Assembly: GCA_016744905.1 (NCBI GenBank)
Contig: JADGDM010000005.1
Coordinates: 1 to 64,000 of the forward strand
Direction of reading: 5' to 3'
Source of the DNA: Sulfurimonadaceae bacterium
Lineage (GTDB): Bacteria; Campylobacterota; Campylobacteria; Campylobacterales; Sulfurimonadaceae
Length of the DNA: 64,000 nucleotides
Below are positions 27,167 to 35,298 of the stretch, piece by piece. Below the pieces are notes generated by a model. It was given only the letters and a program-made list of their open reading frames with translations, had not been told where the DNA came from and did no database searches. Numbering within the stretch: position 1 is the stretch's first letter; the number at the start of each line of letters is the position of its first letter. Position numbers and translations under genes: made by a program.

Positions 27167-28282
27167 ATGCAGCAGGTAAAAAAATGGATTTGGCAACAAA
27201 AAGAGTATCCTAATTTTTATTATGACAAGGAAAAATTTGAAAGCTTATTTCTGGATATAAGATATGAGCAGGGTCTTCTTGATGGGATATATCGAAGTAT
27301 TAAGGGTGATGATTTACTGCAAACACAAGTTGAGATTTTGACAGAAGATGCACTGAACACCTCGGCCATAGAAGGAGTTTCTCTTAGTCGTGATAGTGTT
27401 CGATCTTCTATAATGAATAGATTTGGTTTGGAGTATGAGTTAAAAGACAGTTCAAATCGTTTAACTGATGGTGTTATAAATATATTATTGGATGCGACAA
27501 ATCATTATGAGAAAGAGATTACTTTAGAACGAATATTTGGCTGGCAACATGCTCTGTTTCCTTATGGAATTAGTAGTCATCAACATATTAATATTGCAAG
27601 CTTTAGAGGGGATGGAGATATGCAGATCGTTTCAGGAGCGATAGGCAAAGAGAAGGTTCATTACATTGCACCCAAGCGAAAAGACCTCGAAGCGCAGATG
27701 ATACAATTTTTAAAATGGATTAATGATGATTCTGATCTTAGCATAGTGAAAGCAGCTGTAGCACATTTGTGGTTTGTGATTATTCATCCTCTTGATGATG
27801 GTAATGGGAGAATTGCTCGTGCCCTTAGTGATCTGGTTTTAGCAAGAGATGCTTCTCAGACTCTAAAACTTTATTCGGTATCTCAAAGTATTAGAAACAA
27901 TAGAAAGGCTTATTATGATGTTTTGCAGGAGACTACTTCTGGAAATTTGGATATTACAGCTTGGATTAGTTGGTTTTTGCAAATGATGCTGGAGGCGTTA
28001 AAAGAAGCGCAGGTGAGCATACATTATATTACAGAAAAGATGCATTTTTGGGATAGACATAGAGAAACAGTTTTGAATGAGAAACAGATTAAAGTCTTGA
28101 ATAAACTTTTAGACATGGGGAAAGGAAACTTTCAAGGAGGATTGAATACAAGAAAGTATGCAGGGATGACAAAAAGTAGTAAGCCTACTGCTAGCCGTGA
28201 CATAAAAGATTTGCTTGAGAAAGGGTGTCTAAAGCAAATCCTAGGAACAGCTGGTCGTAGTAGTAGTTATGAACTGAACTGA
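27167..28282 (+). CDS. Fic-domain protein (predicted AMPylase)
   Basis: A 371-aa cytoplasmic enzyme of the Fic family, which usually moves AMP from ATP to a protein hydroxyl. The N-terminus resembles DUF4172, the common partner of Fic. The active-site loop is HPLDDGNGRIAR near residue 206, matching H-P-F-x-x-G-N-G-R with F replaced by L. The self-inhibitory motif S-A-I-E-G is near residue 65 (class II arrangement). The C-terminus, LNTRKYAGMTKSSKPTASRD, looks like a winged helix. GGAG precedes the ATG. It sits in an accessory patch with a toxin-antitoxin pair; a toxin-like role is possible. Confidence 0.88.
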   Translation: MQQVKKWIWQQKEYPNFYYDKEKFESLFLDIRYEQGLLDGIYRSIKGDDLLQTQVEILTEDALNTSAIEGVSLSRDSVRSSIMNRFGLEYELKDSSNRLTDGVINILLDATNHYEKEITLERIFGWQHALFPYGISSHQHINIASFRGDGDMQIVSGAIGKEKVHYIAPKRKDLEAQMIQFLKWINDDSDLSIVKAAVAHLWFVIIHPLDDGNGRIARALSDLVLARDASQTLKLYSVSQSIRNNRKAYYDVLQETTSGNLDITAWISWFLQMMLEALKEAQVSIHYITEKMHFWDRHRETVLNEKQIKVLNKLLDMGKGNFQGGLNTRKYAGMTKSSKPTASRDIKDLLEKGCLKQILGTAGRSSSYELN

Positions 28283-28714
28283 TTAAAACTCTACATCTTC
28301 AAAACGATCGATGATCCACTCAGCAACGGCTTGTGCTTCGGCGTCGGTTAATTGTGTTTGCGCTGGCATAACACCAAAGGTCTCTTTTGCATGGTCTTGA
28401 CACAGTGAAGTGAAAATATCGGGCTGTTTTAGGTAGGCTTTGATAAAAGAGTGGTGTACAAATAGACGTGCCTCTTCGTTATCAAGATTTACTGTGATGA
28501 CTTCTTGAATACGTTTGGATACTTCTACCATCGGAGGAGCGAGCAATTTTTTTGCTTTAAGTGCCGTCATCGTCTCAGACTTGGTTAAAAACTCTACATG
28601 ACACTGTTTACAGTCTCTATTATAGATATCATACCCATCAATATCATCAGAAGTAAGCTCAGCTGCAAAAAGTGTTGAGAAGCTCAGTAGAGCTAATAGT
28701 GCAAATTTTTTCAT
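28283..28714 (-). CDS. Monoheme c-type cytochrome
   Basis: A 143-aa periplasmic protein. A signal peptide (to about residue 17, F-A-A) is followed by the haem site CKQCH near residue 35 and a late GVMPAQTQL whose methionine can be the axial ligand. The acidic C-terminus EWIIDRFEDVEF is helical as in class I cytochromes. It likely carries electrons in the periplasm. Its stop is adjacent to the stop of the Fic gene, with no terminator between. Confidence 0.85.
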   Translation of the reverse strand: MKKFALLALLSFSTLFAAELTSDDIDGYDIYNRDCKQCHVEFLTKSETMTALKAKKLLAPPMVEVSKRIQEVITVNLDNEEARLFVHHSFIKAYLKQPDIFTSLCQDHAKETFGVMPAQTQLTDAEAQAVAEWIIDRFEDVEF

Positions 28715-28900
28715 TATGTTTCCTTTAGGATTTGTTTTGATGATAAATTATAGATTATTTGTGTTAAGTGAATGTTAGTGATAATTTTGTGTTATTATTT
28801 ATATACTATTTTATTAAGGTATATTTAAAGAGTGATTTATTAATCATTGTCTTTTCTGGAATAAACTGTGTATAAGAAAATTAATAAGGAATACAAGATC

Positions 28901-29341
28901 ATGAAAAAAAGTTTTTTACTCGCCACAGTTTTAGCAAGTAACATAGTTTTTGCCCAAGTCATTCCGACCCAAACAATTTTAACACAAGCAACAAAGCTTC
29001 AAAATAATTCACTATCAAGTATGGCCATTACACAACTCCAAAATCGTGGATTAGATACAGATGTTGCCACATCAAAAGTTAATAAATCTTTATCTCAAGA
29101 TGCTTTAGTTATCGATTTGATGACACAAAATTTAGTCAGTGTCGTTGATGAAGTGTCTTTAGAAGATGTGGTAAGTTATATCTCAGAAGCAGCACTGTTT
29201 GATAGATCTATTGATTTAAGCACGTACTCTTCATTGGTAAGTATCACACAAAAAAAGATGGGTGCTTCTTTAAGTGACGAAACTTTGAGTGTTTTAGCAA
29301 AAGTGTCTTTTCAAAATCTAAAAATAAGTAAACTGATTTAG
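28901..29341 (+). CDS. Small secreted protein of unknown function
   Basis: A 146-aa protein with a clear signal peptide (MKKSFLLATVLASNIVFA). The mature part is helical and rich in S, T, L and V, with no cysteines and no motif I recognise. The frame is open to 28868, but the ATG at 28901 begins the signal sequence. AAGGA lies about ten bases upstream. It may be co-expressed with the following triheme lipoprotein, but palindromes in the gap suggest separate control. Confidence 0.55.
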   Translation: MKKSFLLATVLASNIVFAQVIPTQTILTQATKLQNNSLSSMAITQLQNRGLDTDVATSKVNKSLSQDALVIDLMTQNLVSVVDEVSLEDVVSYISEAALFDRSIDLSTYSSLVSITQKKMGASLSDETLSVLAKVSFQNLKISKLI

Positions 29342-29361
29342 TTAAGAAAATTCGTATAAAT

Positions 29362-29398
29362 TTATAGTATACTATAAGATTAATTAATAATTTAATCT
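29362..29398. promoter_or_regulatory. Palindromes ahead of the triheme lipoprotein
   Basis: A perfect 16-bp palindrome, TTATAGTATACTATAA (29362-29377), abuts an inverted repeat AGATTAA (29377-29383) / TTAATCT (29392-29398). They end just before the likely start codon at 29411. Operator or leader structure are both possible. Confidence 0.45.
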
Positions 29399-29410
29399 GG
29401 GATGTGTCGT

Positions 29411-30373
29411 ATGAATTTTAAGAAAACAGTACTTCTAGGTGCTCTCTTAGGCACCTTTTTTGTGGGATGCGAGAGAGATTTTATCGACCCTGTAGAAGAT
29501 AAGCAAAACCTTACAAAGACCACAGTCTCAAACTCCATCAATACTTCATCAATACTTACTCAAAAAACTTTTACAGATGTATACAGCGTACTTAAAACTG
29601 CTTGTCTCAGTTGTCATGGAAGTAGTGGTGTCTTTACTTTAGGGACGAGCGCTTCTGCCCTTTCTGAGAGCGAAGCGTATAATAATATTGCAAACTTTAT
29701 TGATACTTCAAGTAGTGCAGAGAATTCTATTCTCCTTCAAAAAGCAAGTGGAGGGCTCTCTCACGGTGGTTCTACTGTTTTTACCAGCAGTTCAAGTGAT
29801 TATATTTTAGTAGCTGCGTGGATAGACGCAGGATTGCCCTCAGGGACAACAATATTTGGTTCTACTGAGAGTAATACAACGCAAGAGGCAAGTGCCCGTC
29901 CTGGTTATGATATTCCCAGCGCGCCAGCTTTGAGTTTTACTAAAAAACATAAAGAGGACTTTTCTCCGGTTCAAGGCAAAGCGTGTATAGTATGTCATAG
30001 AGAAGAAGAAGGAAAAGATATTGTCTCCATAGGCGGGACACTCTCTTCATTTATCAATACAGAAAATGGAAAGTACTATCAAGACCTAACAGGGTACAGT
30101 GTAAATATTGTTGGGGAAGATGGTTTAAATATTACTATGCATCCAAAAAGTGCAAGTTCAGAAATAGGGCATAATAATTTCTACACTAAAAGTGAAGATC
30201 TGCCAAGTTCTGAAAAGTTTACTGTTTTGATTAAAGATGAAAATTCAACAACGTTTAACCAATCAGGAAGCAACACGCACAGTACTAGAACACATAGAGA
30301 TTGTAACAGTTGTCATGGTGAAGTGGGATTAAATGGAGCACCAGGAAGAGTTCTGGTACCTTTAGTAAATTAA
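29411..30373 (+). CDS. Triheme c-type cytochrome lipoprotein
   Basis: A 320-aa predicted lipoprotein: the signal ends F-F-V-G-C near residue 20. Three haem-binding motifs are visible: CLSCH near residue 61, CIVCH near 188 and CNSCH near 294. Between them is a serine- and threonine-rich linker. The wide spacing suggests separate haem modules. It may act in electron transfer at the inner or outer membrane. The frame opens nine bases earlier at 29402, but the M-N-F-K-K start gives a better signal peptide. It converges on prfA. Confidence 0.75.
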   Translation: MNFKKTVLLGALLGTFFVGCERDFIDPVEDKQNLTKTTVSNSINTSSILTQKTFTDVYSVLKTACLSCHGSSGVFTLGTSASALSESEAYNNIANFIDTSSSAENSILLQKASGGLSHGGSTVFTSSSSDYILVAAWIDAGLPSGTTIFGSTESNTTQEASARPGYDIPSAPALSFTKKHKEDFSPVQGKACIVCHREEEGKDIVSIGGTLSSFINTENGKYYQDLTGYSVNIVGEDGLNITMHPKSASSEIGHNNFYTKSEDLPSSEKFTVLIKDENSTTFNQSGSNTHSTRTHRDCNSCHGEVGLNGAPGRVLVPLVN

Positions 30374-30385
30374 AAAGTGAAGGTC

Positions 30386-31453
30386 CTAGAGACCAGCGGC
30401 TTCCATCACTCTTGCCTGAGTATCAGTAATAAGCATATCGATTAACTCATCAAAAAGTCCACCACCCATAATTTCACCCAAACGATAAAGAGTTAAGGTA
30501 ATACGATGATCTGAGATACGATTTTGTGGGTAGTTGTAGGTTCTAATACGACCAGAACGGTCACCTGAACCAACCTGTGCATTACGAATAGCATCACCCT
30601 CAGATTGTGCATTGCGCATTTCAATATCAAAAAGACGGGCTTTAAGAACTTTCATCGCCTTATCTTTATTTTTATGTTGAGATTTTTGATCTTGATTGGT
30701 TACAACCAGACCTGTTGGAAGGTGCGTAATACGTACCGCAGAATCGGTAGTATTGACTGATTGACCACCATTTCCTGAGGCGCGCATCACATCTATCTTA
30801 AGATCAGTTGGATCGATTTCAACCTCAACATCGTCCACTTCTGGCATGATAGCTACCGTGATAGCAGAGGTGTGAACACGTCCCTGAGACTCAGTTGCAG
30901 GAACACGTTGAACACGGTGTGTTCCCCCTTCGTACTTCATACGAGAGTAGACATTTTCACCTTTAATCAGTGCGATAATCTCTTTATATCCACCTGATTC
31001 AGAAGGTGAAGTACTCATAAGCTCAATTTTCCAGCCACGTACTTCAGCGTAACGCTGATACGCACCAAAAAGGTCACCAACGAAAAGAGCTGCCTCATCT
31101 CCACCCGTTCCAGCGCGCATCTCAATGATGGTATTTCTATCATCATTAGGATCGACTGGCAACATTAAAAGCTTGATCTCTTCTTCAAGTTCACTGATTT
31201 GTGGTTCTAATTCTCTAAGTTCTTCTTTGGCCAATTCTCCAAGTTCTGCATCACCGAGCATGGATTTATTGTCTTCGATATCTGCTAAAAGTTGCTTATA
31301 CTCTTTAGTTTTTTCGTAAACAGGAAGGATAGAAGATTGTTCTTTTGAGAGTTCTGTCATTTTAGCGATGTCTGAATTTACTTCTGGTAGACAAAGTAAG
31401 TCTGTAATATCATCATAGCGTTTGATAAATGGATCTAATTTTTCTGATAGCAT
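30386..31453 (-). CDS. prfA: Peptide chain release factor 1
   Basis: A 355-aa translation factor that ends synthesis at UAG and UAA. The codon-reading P-A-T is in [11 protein letters not shown] near residue 184, and the catalytic GGQ is in [15 protein letters not shown] near 228. Length is typical. It lies downstream of rpsT on the same strand, the arrangement also found in other Campylobacterota, with a stable hairpin between them. Confidence 0.97.
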   Translation of the reverse strand: MLSEKLDPFIKRYDDITDLLCLPEVNSDIAKMTELSKEQSSILPVYEKTKEYKQLLADIEDNKSMLGDAELGELAKEELRELEPQISELEEEIKLLMLPVDPNDDRNTIIEMRAGTGGDEAALFVGDLFGAYQRYAEVRGWKIELMSTSPSESGGYKEIIALIKGENVYSRMKYEGGTHRVQRVPATESQGRVHTSAITVAIMPEVDDVEVEIDPTDLKIDVMRASGNGGQSVNTTDSAVRITHLPTGLVVTNQDQKSQHKNKDKAMKVLKARLFDIEMRNAQSEGDAIRNAQVGSGDRSGRIRTYNYPQNRISDHRITLTLYRLGEIMGGGLFDELIDMLITDTQARVMEAAGL

Positions 31454-31494
31454 GGAGTTTTACCTTTATATATAGGTGAAGAGTGGGTTGAGAG

Positions 31495-31517
31495 TTTTCA
31501 GACCGAAGTCTGAAAAA
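31495..31517 (-). terminator. UUCG-capped hairpin between rpsT and prfA
   Basis: On the minus strand TTTTCAGAC, loop TTCG, GTCTGAAAA forms a perfect 9-bp stem with a C(UUCG)G tetraloop. It begins 6 bases after the rpsT stop. A T-run does not follow, so it could be an attenuator or an RNA-processing and stability element rather than a full terminator. Confidence 0.65.
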
Positions 31518-31522
31518 GTGAA

Positions 31523-31783
31523 TTAGATAGCGTTTACAGCTTTGTGTAGACGGCTAATTTTACGAGATGCAGTCTCTTTTTTAAGAATGCCCTTGCTTAC
31601 AAATGTATGAATTTGCTTGTTAGCAATTTTGAAAGCAGCTTCTGCTTCTTCTTTATTACCAGCTTCGATTGCTCCACGAACATCTTTAACGATGTTTTTA
31701 AGACGTGTGCGGTAGTAACGGTTACGTTCTGTACGTACTTCAGTTTGACGAATACGCTTTAATGATGACTTATGATTTGCCAT
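31523..31783 (-). CDS. rpsT: Ribosomal protein S20
   Basis: An 86-aa basic small-subunit protein that binds 16S r[16 protein letters not shown] is the family start, and [15 protein letters not shown] and the [12 protein letters not shown] end are typical. ATG 31783 is preferred to an open ATG five codons earlier. It is transcribed leftward toward prfA and is divergent from glmM. Confidence 0.96.
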   Translation of the reverse strand: MANHKSSLKRIRQTEVRTERNRYYRTRLKNIVKDVRGAIEAGNKEEAEAAFKIANKQIHTFVSKGILKKETASRKISRLHKAVNAI

Positions 31784-31926
31784 AAATTCTCCTGTCATGT
31801 AATTTTAGGGGCGAATAATACCTTAAAGAAGTTTAAATTTAAGTTAAGCCAAAGTAATAACTTCAAAGAGAGTAGATATTAACCTTATAAATGTTAAAAT
31901 CGGTCCATTAAAACACAGGATGTTAA

Positions 31927-33267
31927 ATGGAATTTTTTGGAACTGACGGAGTACGTGGCGAAGCAGGTAGTTTTTTAAGTGCGCAATTGGCTATGAAGGT
32001 AGCAATGGCGGCAGGAATCTATTTTAAAGACAAAGCAGTAACCAAAAAGATCTTAGTGGGTAAAGATACACGTCGAAGTGGTTATATGATAGAAAATGCC
32101 ATTGTAAGTGGTCTAACTGCTGTTGGATATGATGTTATCGAGATTGGCCCGATGCCAACTCCGGCTATCGCTTTTTTAACAGCAAATATGCGTTGTGATG
32201 CAGGAATTATGATCTCTGCTTCGCATAATTCATTTGAAGATAATGGTATCAAATTTTTTGATGGCAATGGAGATAAGTTAAATTCTGATGTTGAAAAACA
32301 GATTGAAGCAATTATCAATAATGATGAGCTTTTAAATGATTCTGCGGTCGTTGGTAAAAAAATAGGACAAGCAAAACGTATAGATGATGTTATTGGTCGC
32401 TACATCGTTCAACTGAAAAATTCTTTTCCTAAAGATTTGAGTCTTCAAGGTCTGCGTATTGTTCTTGACGCTGCAAATGGGGCGGGATACAAGGTAGGAC
32501 CAACGGTTCTTGAAGAACTTGGTGCTGAAGTGATTGTCCTTCACGATAAGCCAGATGGTTTTAATATTAACGAAGGTTGTGGCGCGCTACACCCTAAAGA
32601 TGTGAGTGACGCAGTCAAAAAATACCGTGCAGATATCGGTTTTGGACTTGATGGTGATGCGGATAGATTGGTTGTTGTTGATGAGAAAGGTGAAGTCGTT
32701 GATGGAGATCAACTGATTGGTGCGATTTCTCTTTATCTGAAAGATCAAAACCTTTTAAAAGGTAATGGGATAGTAACCACCGTGATGAGTAATCAAGGTT
32801 TAGATGACTCGATGAAAAAAGCAGGTTTAACGCTTCACCGTTCAGCAGTGGGTGATAAAAATGTTCTTGAAGTGATGAAAAAAGAGGGAATTAACTTTGG
32901 TGGTGAACAAAGTGGTCACATCATCTTTACAGATGCGGCAAAAACGGGCGATGGCTTGGCGAGTGCATTACAGACTTTAGCACTTCTACTGCGTACTAAA
33001 AAACCAGCTTCACAAGTTTTACGTCCCTTTGATCTTTATCCTCAAAAACTGGTGAATATTCAAGTTAAAGTGAAAAAACCACTGGATAAAATCAAAGGTC
33101 TGTCTGAAATGCTGAGCGCGCTAGAGAAAGAAGATATTCGTCAACTGGTACGTTATTCAGGAACTGAAAATAAATTGCGTATCTTACTTGAAGCAAAAAA
33201 TGCAAAAATCATGAATAAAAGAATGGATGAATTGGTTGATTTCTTTCAAAAAGCTTTAAATGCCTAG
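31927..33267 (+). CDS. glmM: Phosphoglucosamine mutase
   Basis: A 446-aa enzyme that converts glucosamine-6-phosphate to glucosamine-1-phosphate for peptidoglycan and lipopolysaccharide. [11 protein letters not shown] is the family start; the phosphoserine loop is [16 protein letters not shown] near residue 98, the Mg2+ loop [10 protein letters not shown] near 240, and the phosphate site [11 protein letters not shown] near 415. It overlaps lspA by 8 bases, as in Campylobacter, where the two are neighbours. Confidence 0.97.
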   Translation: MEFFGTDGVRGEAGSFLSAQLAMKVAMAAGIYFKDKAVTKKILVGKDTRRSGYMIENAIVSGLTAVGYDVIEIGPMPTPAIAFLTANMRCDAGIMISASHNSFEDNGIKFFDGNGDKLNSDVEKQIEAIINNDELLNDSAVVGKKIGQAKRIDDVIGRYIVQLKNSFPKDLSLQGLRIVLDAANGAGYKVGPTVLEELGAEVIVLHDKPDGFNINEGCGALHPKDVSDAVKKYRADIGFGLDGDADRLVVVDEKGEVVDGDQLIGAISLYLKDQNLLKGNGIVTTVMSNQGLDDSMKKAGLTLHRSAVGDKNVLEVMKKEGINFGGEQSGHIIFTDAAKTGDGLASALQTLALLLRTKKPASQVLRPFDLYPQKLVNIQVKVKKPLDKIKGLSEMLSALEKEDIRQLVRYSGTENKLRILLEAKNAKIMNKRMDELVDFFQKALNA

Positions 33268-33796
33268 GCTTGTTAAAACCAAGGAAGATAGCCTTAAGTA
33301 CTACGGGGGTCTTTTCTTTGCCCTCGTAGGTATCTTTTTAATGGACCACTACATCAAAGAGTGGATACTGCTCAGCGCGCTGGATAAGTATGCACTTCAA
33401 GACACCACACAACTGTTTGGCAAATTTTGGCCACTGTATGAGACAAAGATTATGAATCTTGATTTGATTTTTAATAAGGGCGTTGCCTTTAGTATGTTTG
33501 CCTTTCTAGAAGAGTGGTTAAAGTGGATACAGTTACTACTTATTAGTGGGGTTATGGTGTATATTGTCATGCTCAGGGACCTCTGTTTTGCTATTCCTGG
33601 TGGGATTCTTCTCGGTGCTGGTTTTTCAAACGTTTTTGACCGCTTTCAACATGGTGGGGTTGTGGATTATTTTCACTACCACTATGGTTTTAATTTTGCC
33701 ATCTTTAACTTTGCAGATGTGATGATTGATTTTGCGGTAGCTTGGATTATTATCTTAAATATTTGGCCACATTTGTGTGCTACTAAGGAGTCTTAG
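33260..33796 (+). CDS. lspA: Lipoprotein signal peptidase (signal peptidase II)
   Basis: A 178-aa inner-membrane aspartic protease that cuts prolipoprotein signals. Four helices are visible; one catalytic aspartate is in [17 protein letters not shown] near residue 118 and the other in FNFADVMID near residue 150. The [10 protein letters not shown] segment near 72 is also conserved. The N-terminus carries about 15 extra charged residues compared with short family members. It is coupled to glmM and closely followed by an Omp85-like gene. Confidence 0.94.
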   Translation: MPRLVKTKEDSLKYYGGLFFALVGIFLMDHYIKEWILLSALDKYALQDTTQLFGKFWPLYETKIMNLDLIFNKGVAFSMFAFLEEWLKWIQLLLISGVMVYIVMLRDLCFAIPGGILLGAGFSNVFDRFQHGGVVDYFHYHYGFNFAIFNFADVMIDFAVAWIIILNIWPHLCATKES

Positions 33797-33798
33797 TA

Positions 33799-34869
33799 GT
33801 GCGTGTCTTTTTACTGATAGCACTTTTAGTTTTTAGTTTAAAAGCCGTAGATATTACGTTTGTCCCAACCCTAAGCTCAAACCCTACCAGTGGTACAGGT
33901 TTTGGTGTAATGAGCTCTATCATCTATCAAGCAGATAAAGAGTCATCCCCTTCTCAAGCTATTTTCTTAGCCCAATATACCAATACGGATTCATATAATG
34001 TATTTGCTATCAATTCAATGTTTTTCGACTCGGATAAATATATTTCAAATACAGTCGCTGGGTATGTATTTAATAACTCTTCTTTTGATTTGAGCAGTGC
34101 GATACCAATAAGCATAGAAAACAGTGATGCAAACTTTCAAGCCAATGCCTTGATTTTTCAAGAACAACTTATGGTTCTTGTTTTTGAGCACTTTTATGCA
34201 GGGGGACAATTTTTTTATACCCAACAGAAATTCAGTTCAAATAATACAATAGGCGCACTTTTTTTAGCGCTCAAAGGGATTGAGGACTCGAATAATGGGG
34301 CACTTGGACTGGTAGCCAATTATGACACGCGTAGTAAAAAAGAGAAATTCTATCCACGCGATGCCTCTTTACATGAACTTAAGTTCTATTATTATCCTAC
34401 AAGTTTTGGTAACTTTGAAGAGTTTAGTACCGCAGAAATTAATATGCGTAAATACATTCATGCTTTTAAAGAGAGCGATGTTTTGGCGATGCAAGTATAT
34501 ACCAAGGTGTGTAGTCCAAATACACCGGATGCCTCTTTATCTTCATTGGGTATAAACAATATTCTTCGTGGTTTTAGCATTGGTCAGTATAAGGCTCGAA
34601 ATATGTTTGCATCGCAACTAGAGTATCGCTACGAGTTGGATGAATCCAATTTTAAATTTACGACCTTTGCCGGAGCTGCTTATCTCGCTGGTGGATCTAA
34701 AGGTACAGAGGTAGGTAGTAGAGACGCTGACAATGGCGCCTATGGAAGTTTTGGCGTCGGGGTACACTATCTTATACAAAAAGAGGCGGGTATTGACTAT
34801 CGTGTTGACTTAGTAAGCACGAGTAAAAATGAGCAGTCTATTTATGCTACCGTCAATCAAGCCTTCTAG
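33799..34869 (+). CDS. POTRA-less Omp85 (BamA/TamA-type) outer-membrane barrel
   Basis: A 356-aa exported protein: a signal peptide (to about residue 16) leads straight into barrel strands. DTRSKKEKFYPRDASL near residue 176 and ILRGFSIGQYKARN near 255 correspond to the Omp85 D-x-R...P and loop-6 R-G-F/Y motifs of the D15 surface-antigen domain. No POTRA repeats or patatin domain precede the barrel. GTG start with AAGGAG eight bases upstream; it is two bases after the lspA stop. Its job is unknown: it lacks the parts used by BamA to bind clients. The C-terminus ends N-Q-A-F. Confidence 0.78.
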   Translation: MRVFLLIALLVFSLKAVDITFVPTLSSNPTSGTGFGVMSSIIYQADKESSPSQAIFLAQYTNTDSYNVFAINSMFFDSDKYISNTVAGYVFNNSSFDLSSAIPISIENSDANFQANALIFQEQLMVLVFEHFYAGGQFFYTQQKFSSNNTIGALFLALKGIEDSNNGALGLVANYDTRSKKEKFYPRDASLHELKFYYYPTSFGNFEEFSTAEINMRKYIHAFKESDVLAMQVYTKVCSPNTPDASLSSLGINNILRGFSIGQYKARNMFASQLEYRYELDESNFKFTTFAGAAYLAGGSKGTEVGSRDADNGAYGSFGVGVHYLIQKEAGIDYRVDLVSTSKNEQSIYATVNQAF

Positions 34870-34909
34870 CTGGCGCGCTAGATAAAAGTTAAGTTTAAAA
34901 TTAAAACGA

Positions 34910-34915
34910 TATACT
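34910..34915 (+). promoter_or_regulatory. -10 element of tRNA-Val
   Basis: TATACT lies 21 bases before the tRNA 5' end, downstream of the Omp85-like gene stop. Confidence 0.4.
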
Positions 34916-34936
34916 TCCACCCTTAACTAAGTATAT

Positions 34937-35011
34937 GCTCGATTAACTCAGTGGTAGAGTGCTTCCATGACATGGAAGAAGTCATTGGTTCAAGTCCAAT
35001 ATTGAGCACCA
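34937..35011 (+). tRNA. tRNA-Val (anticodon GAC)
   Basis: The sequence folds as a full cloverleaf: acceptor GCTCGAT with ATTGAGC (one G-T pair), D stem ACTC/GAGT with loop AGTGGTA, anticodon stem CTTCC/GGAAG enclosing ATGACAT (anticodon GAC), variable AAGTC, and T stem ATTGG/CCAAT around TTCAAGT. The CCA end is encoded. The anticodon reads GUC and GUU valine codons. It stands alone and is followed by an accessory-looking region. Confidence 0.93.
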
Positions 35012-35081
35012 TCAATTTAAATTCACAAATACTTTCCCTTTAAACCTCTATATAACAGCCTTATTGATATACTTGTCATTG

Positions 35082-35095
35082 ATACCAGTTGGTAT
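35082..35095. promoter_or_regulatory. Short palindrome upstream of the large lipoprotein gene
   Basis: ATACCA-GT-TGGTAT is a perfect 6+6 inverted repeat in the 287-base gap between the tRNA and the lipoprotein gene. The same gap has a tandem repeat, two copies of GCAATGTTTTT at 35224-35245. No gene was found in the gap. Confidence 0.35.
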
Positions 35096-35298
35096 TTTAT
35101 ATTAGTCCAAAGAACAGAGAAAAGAAACCATCAATAGGACTACTCTACATTTCAGGATTGATCTTCTTTTAGTAGTTTTAATGTGTCGCATAAATTACTT
35201 AAAAAAGTAAGACGTATAAAAATGCAATGTTTTTGCAATGTTTTTATGTTAGTGTTGACAGTAGGTTATGCAGATTCCTGCTGAATAAAGGAAGTGAA

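Noticed and set aside
34868-34881. Small hairpin after the Omp85-like gene as terminator
   Set aside because: Stem of about five to six bases and no T-run; the GC part is one of the common GCGCGC sites.
35224-35245. Tandem GCAATGTTTTT as the start of a CRISPR array
   Set aside because: Only two units with no spacer and no cas genes; no CRISPR array was seen anywhere in the window.
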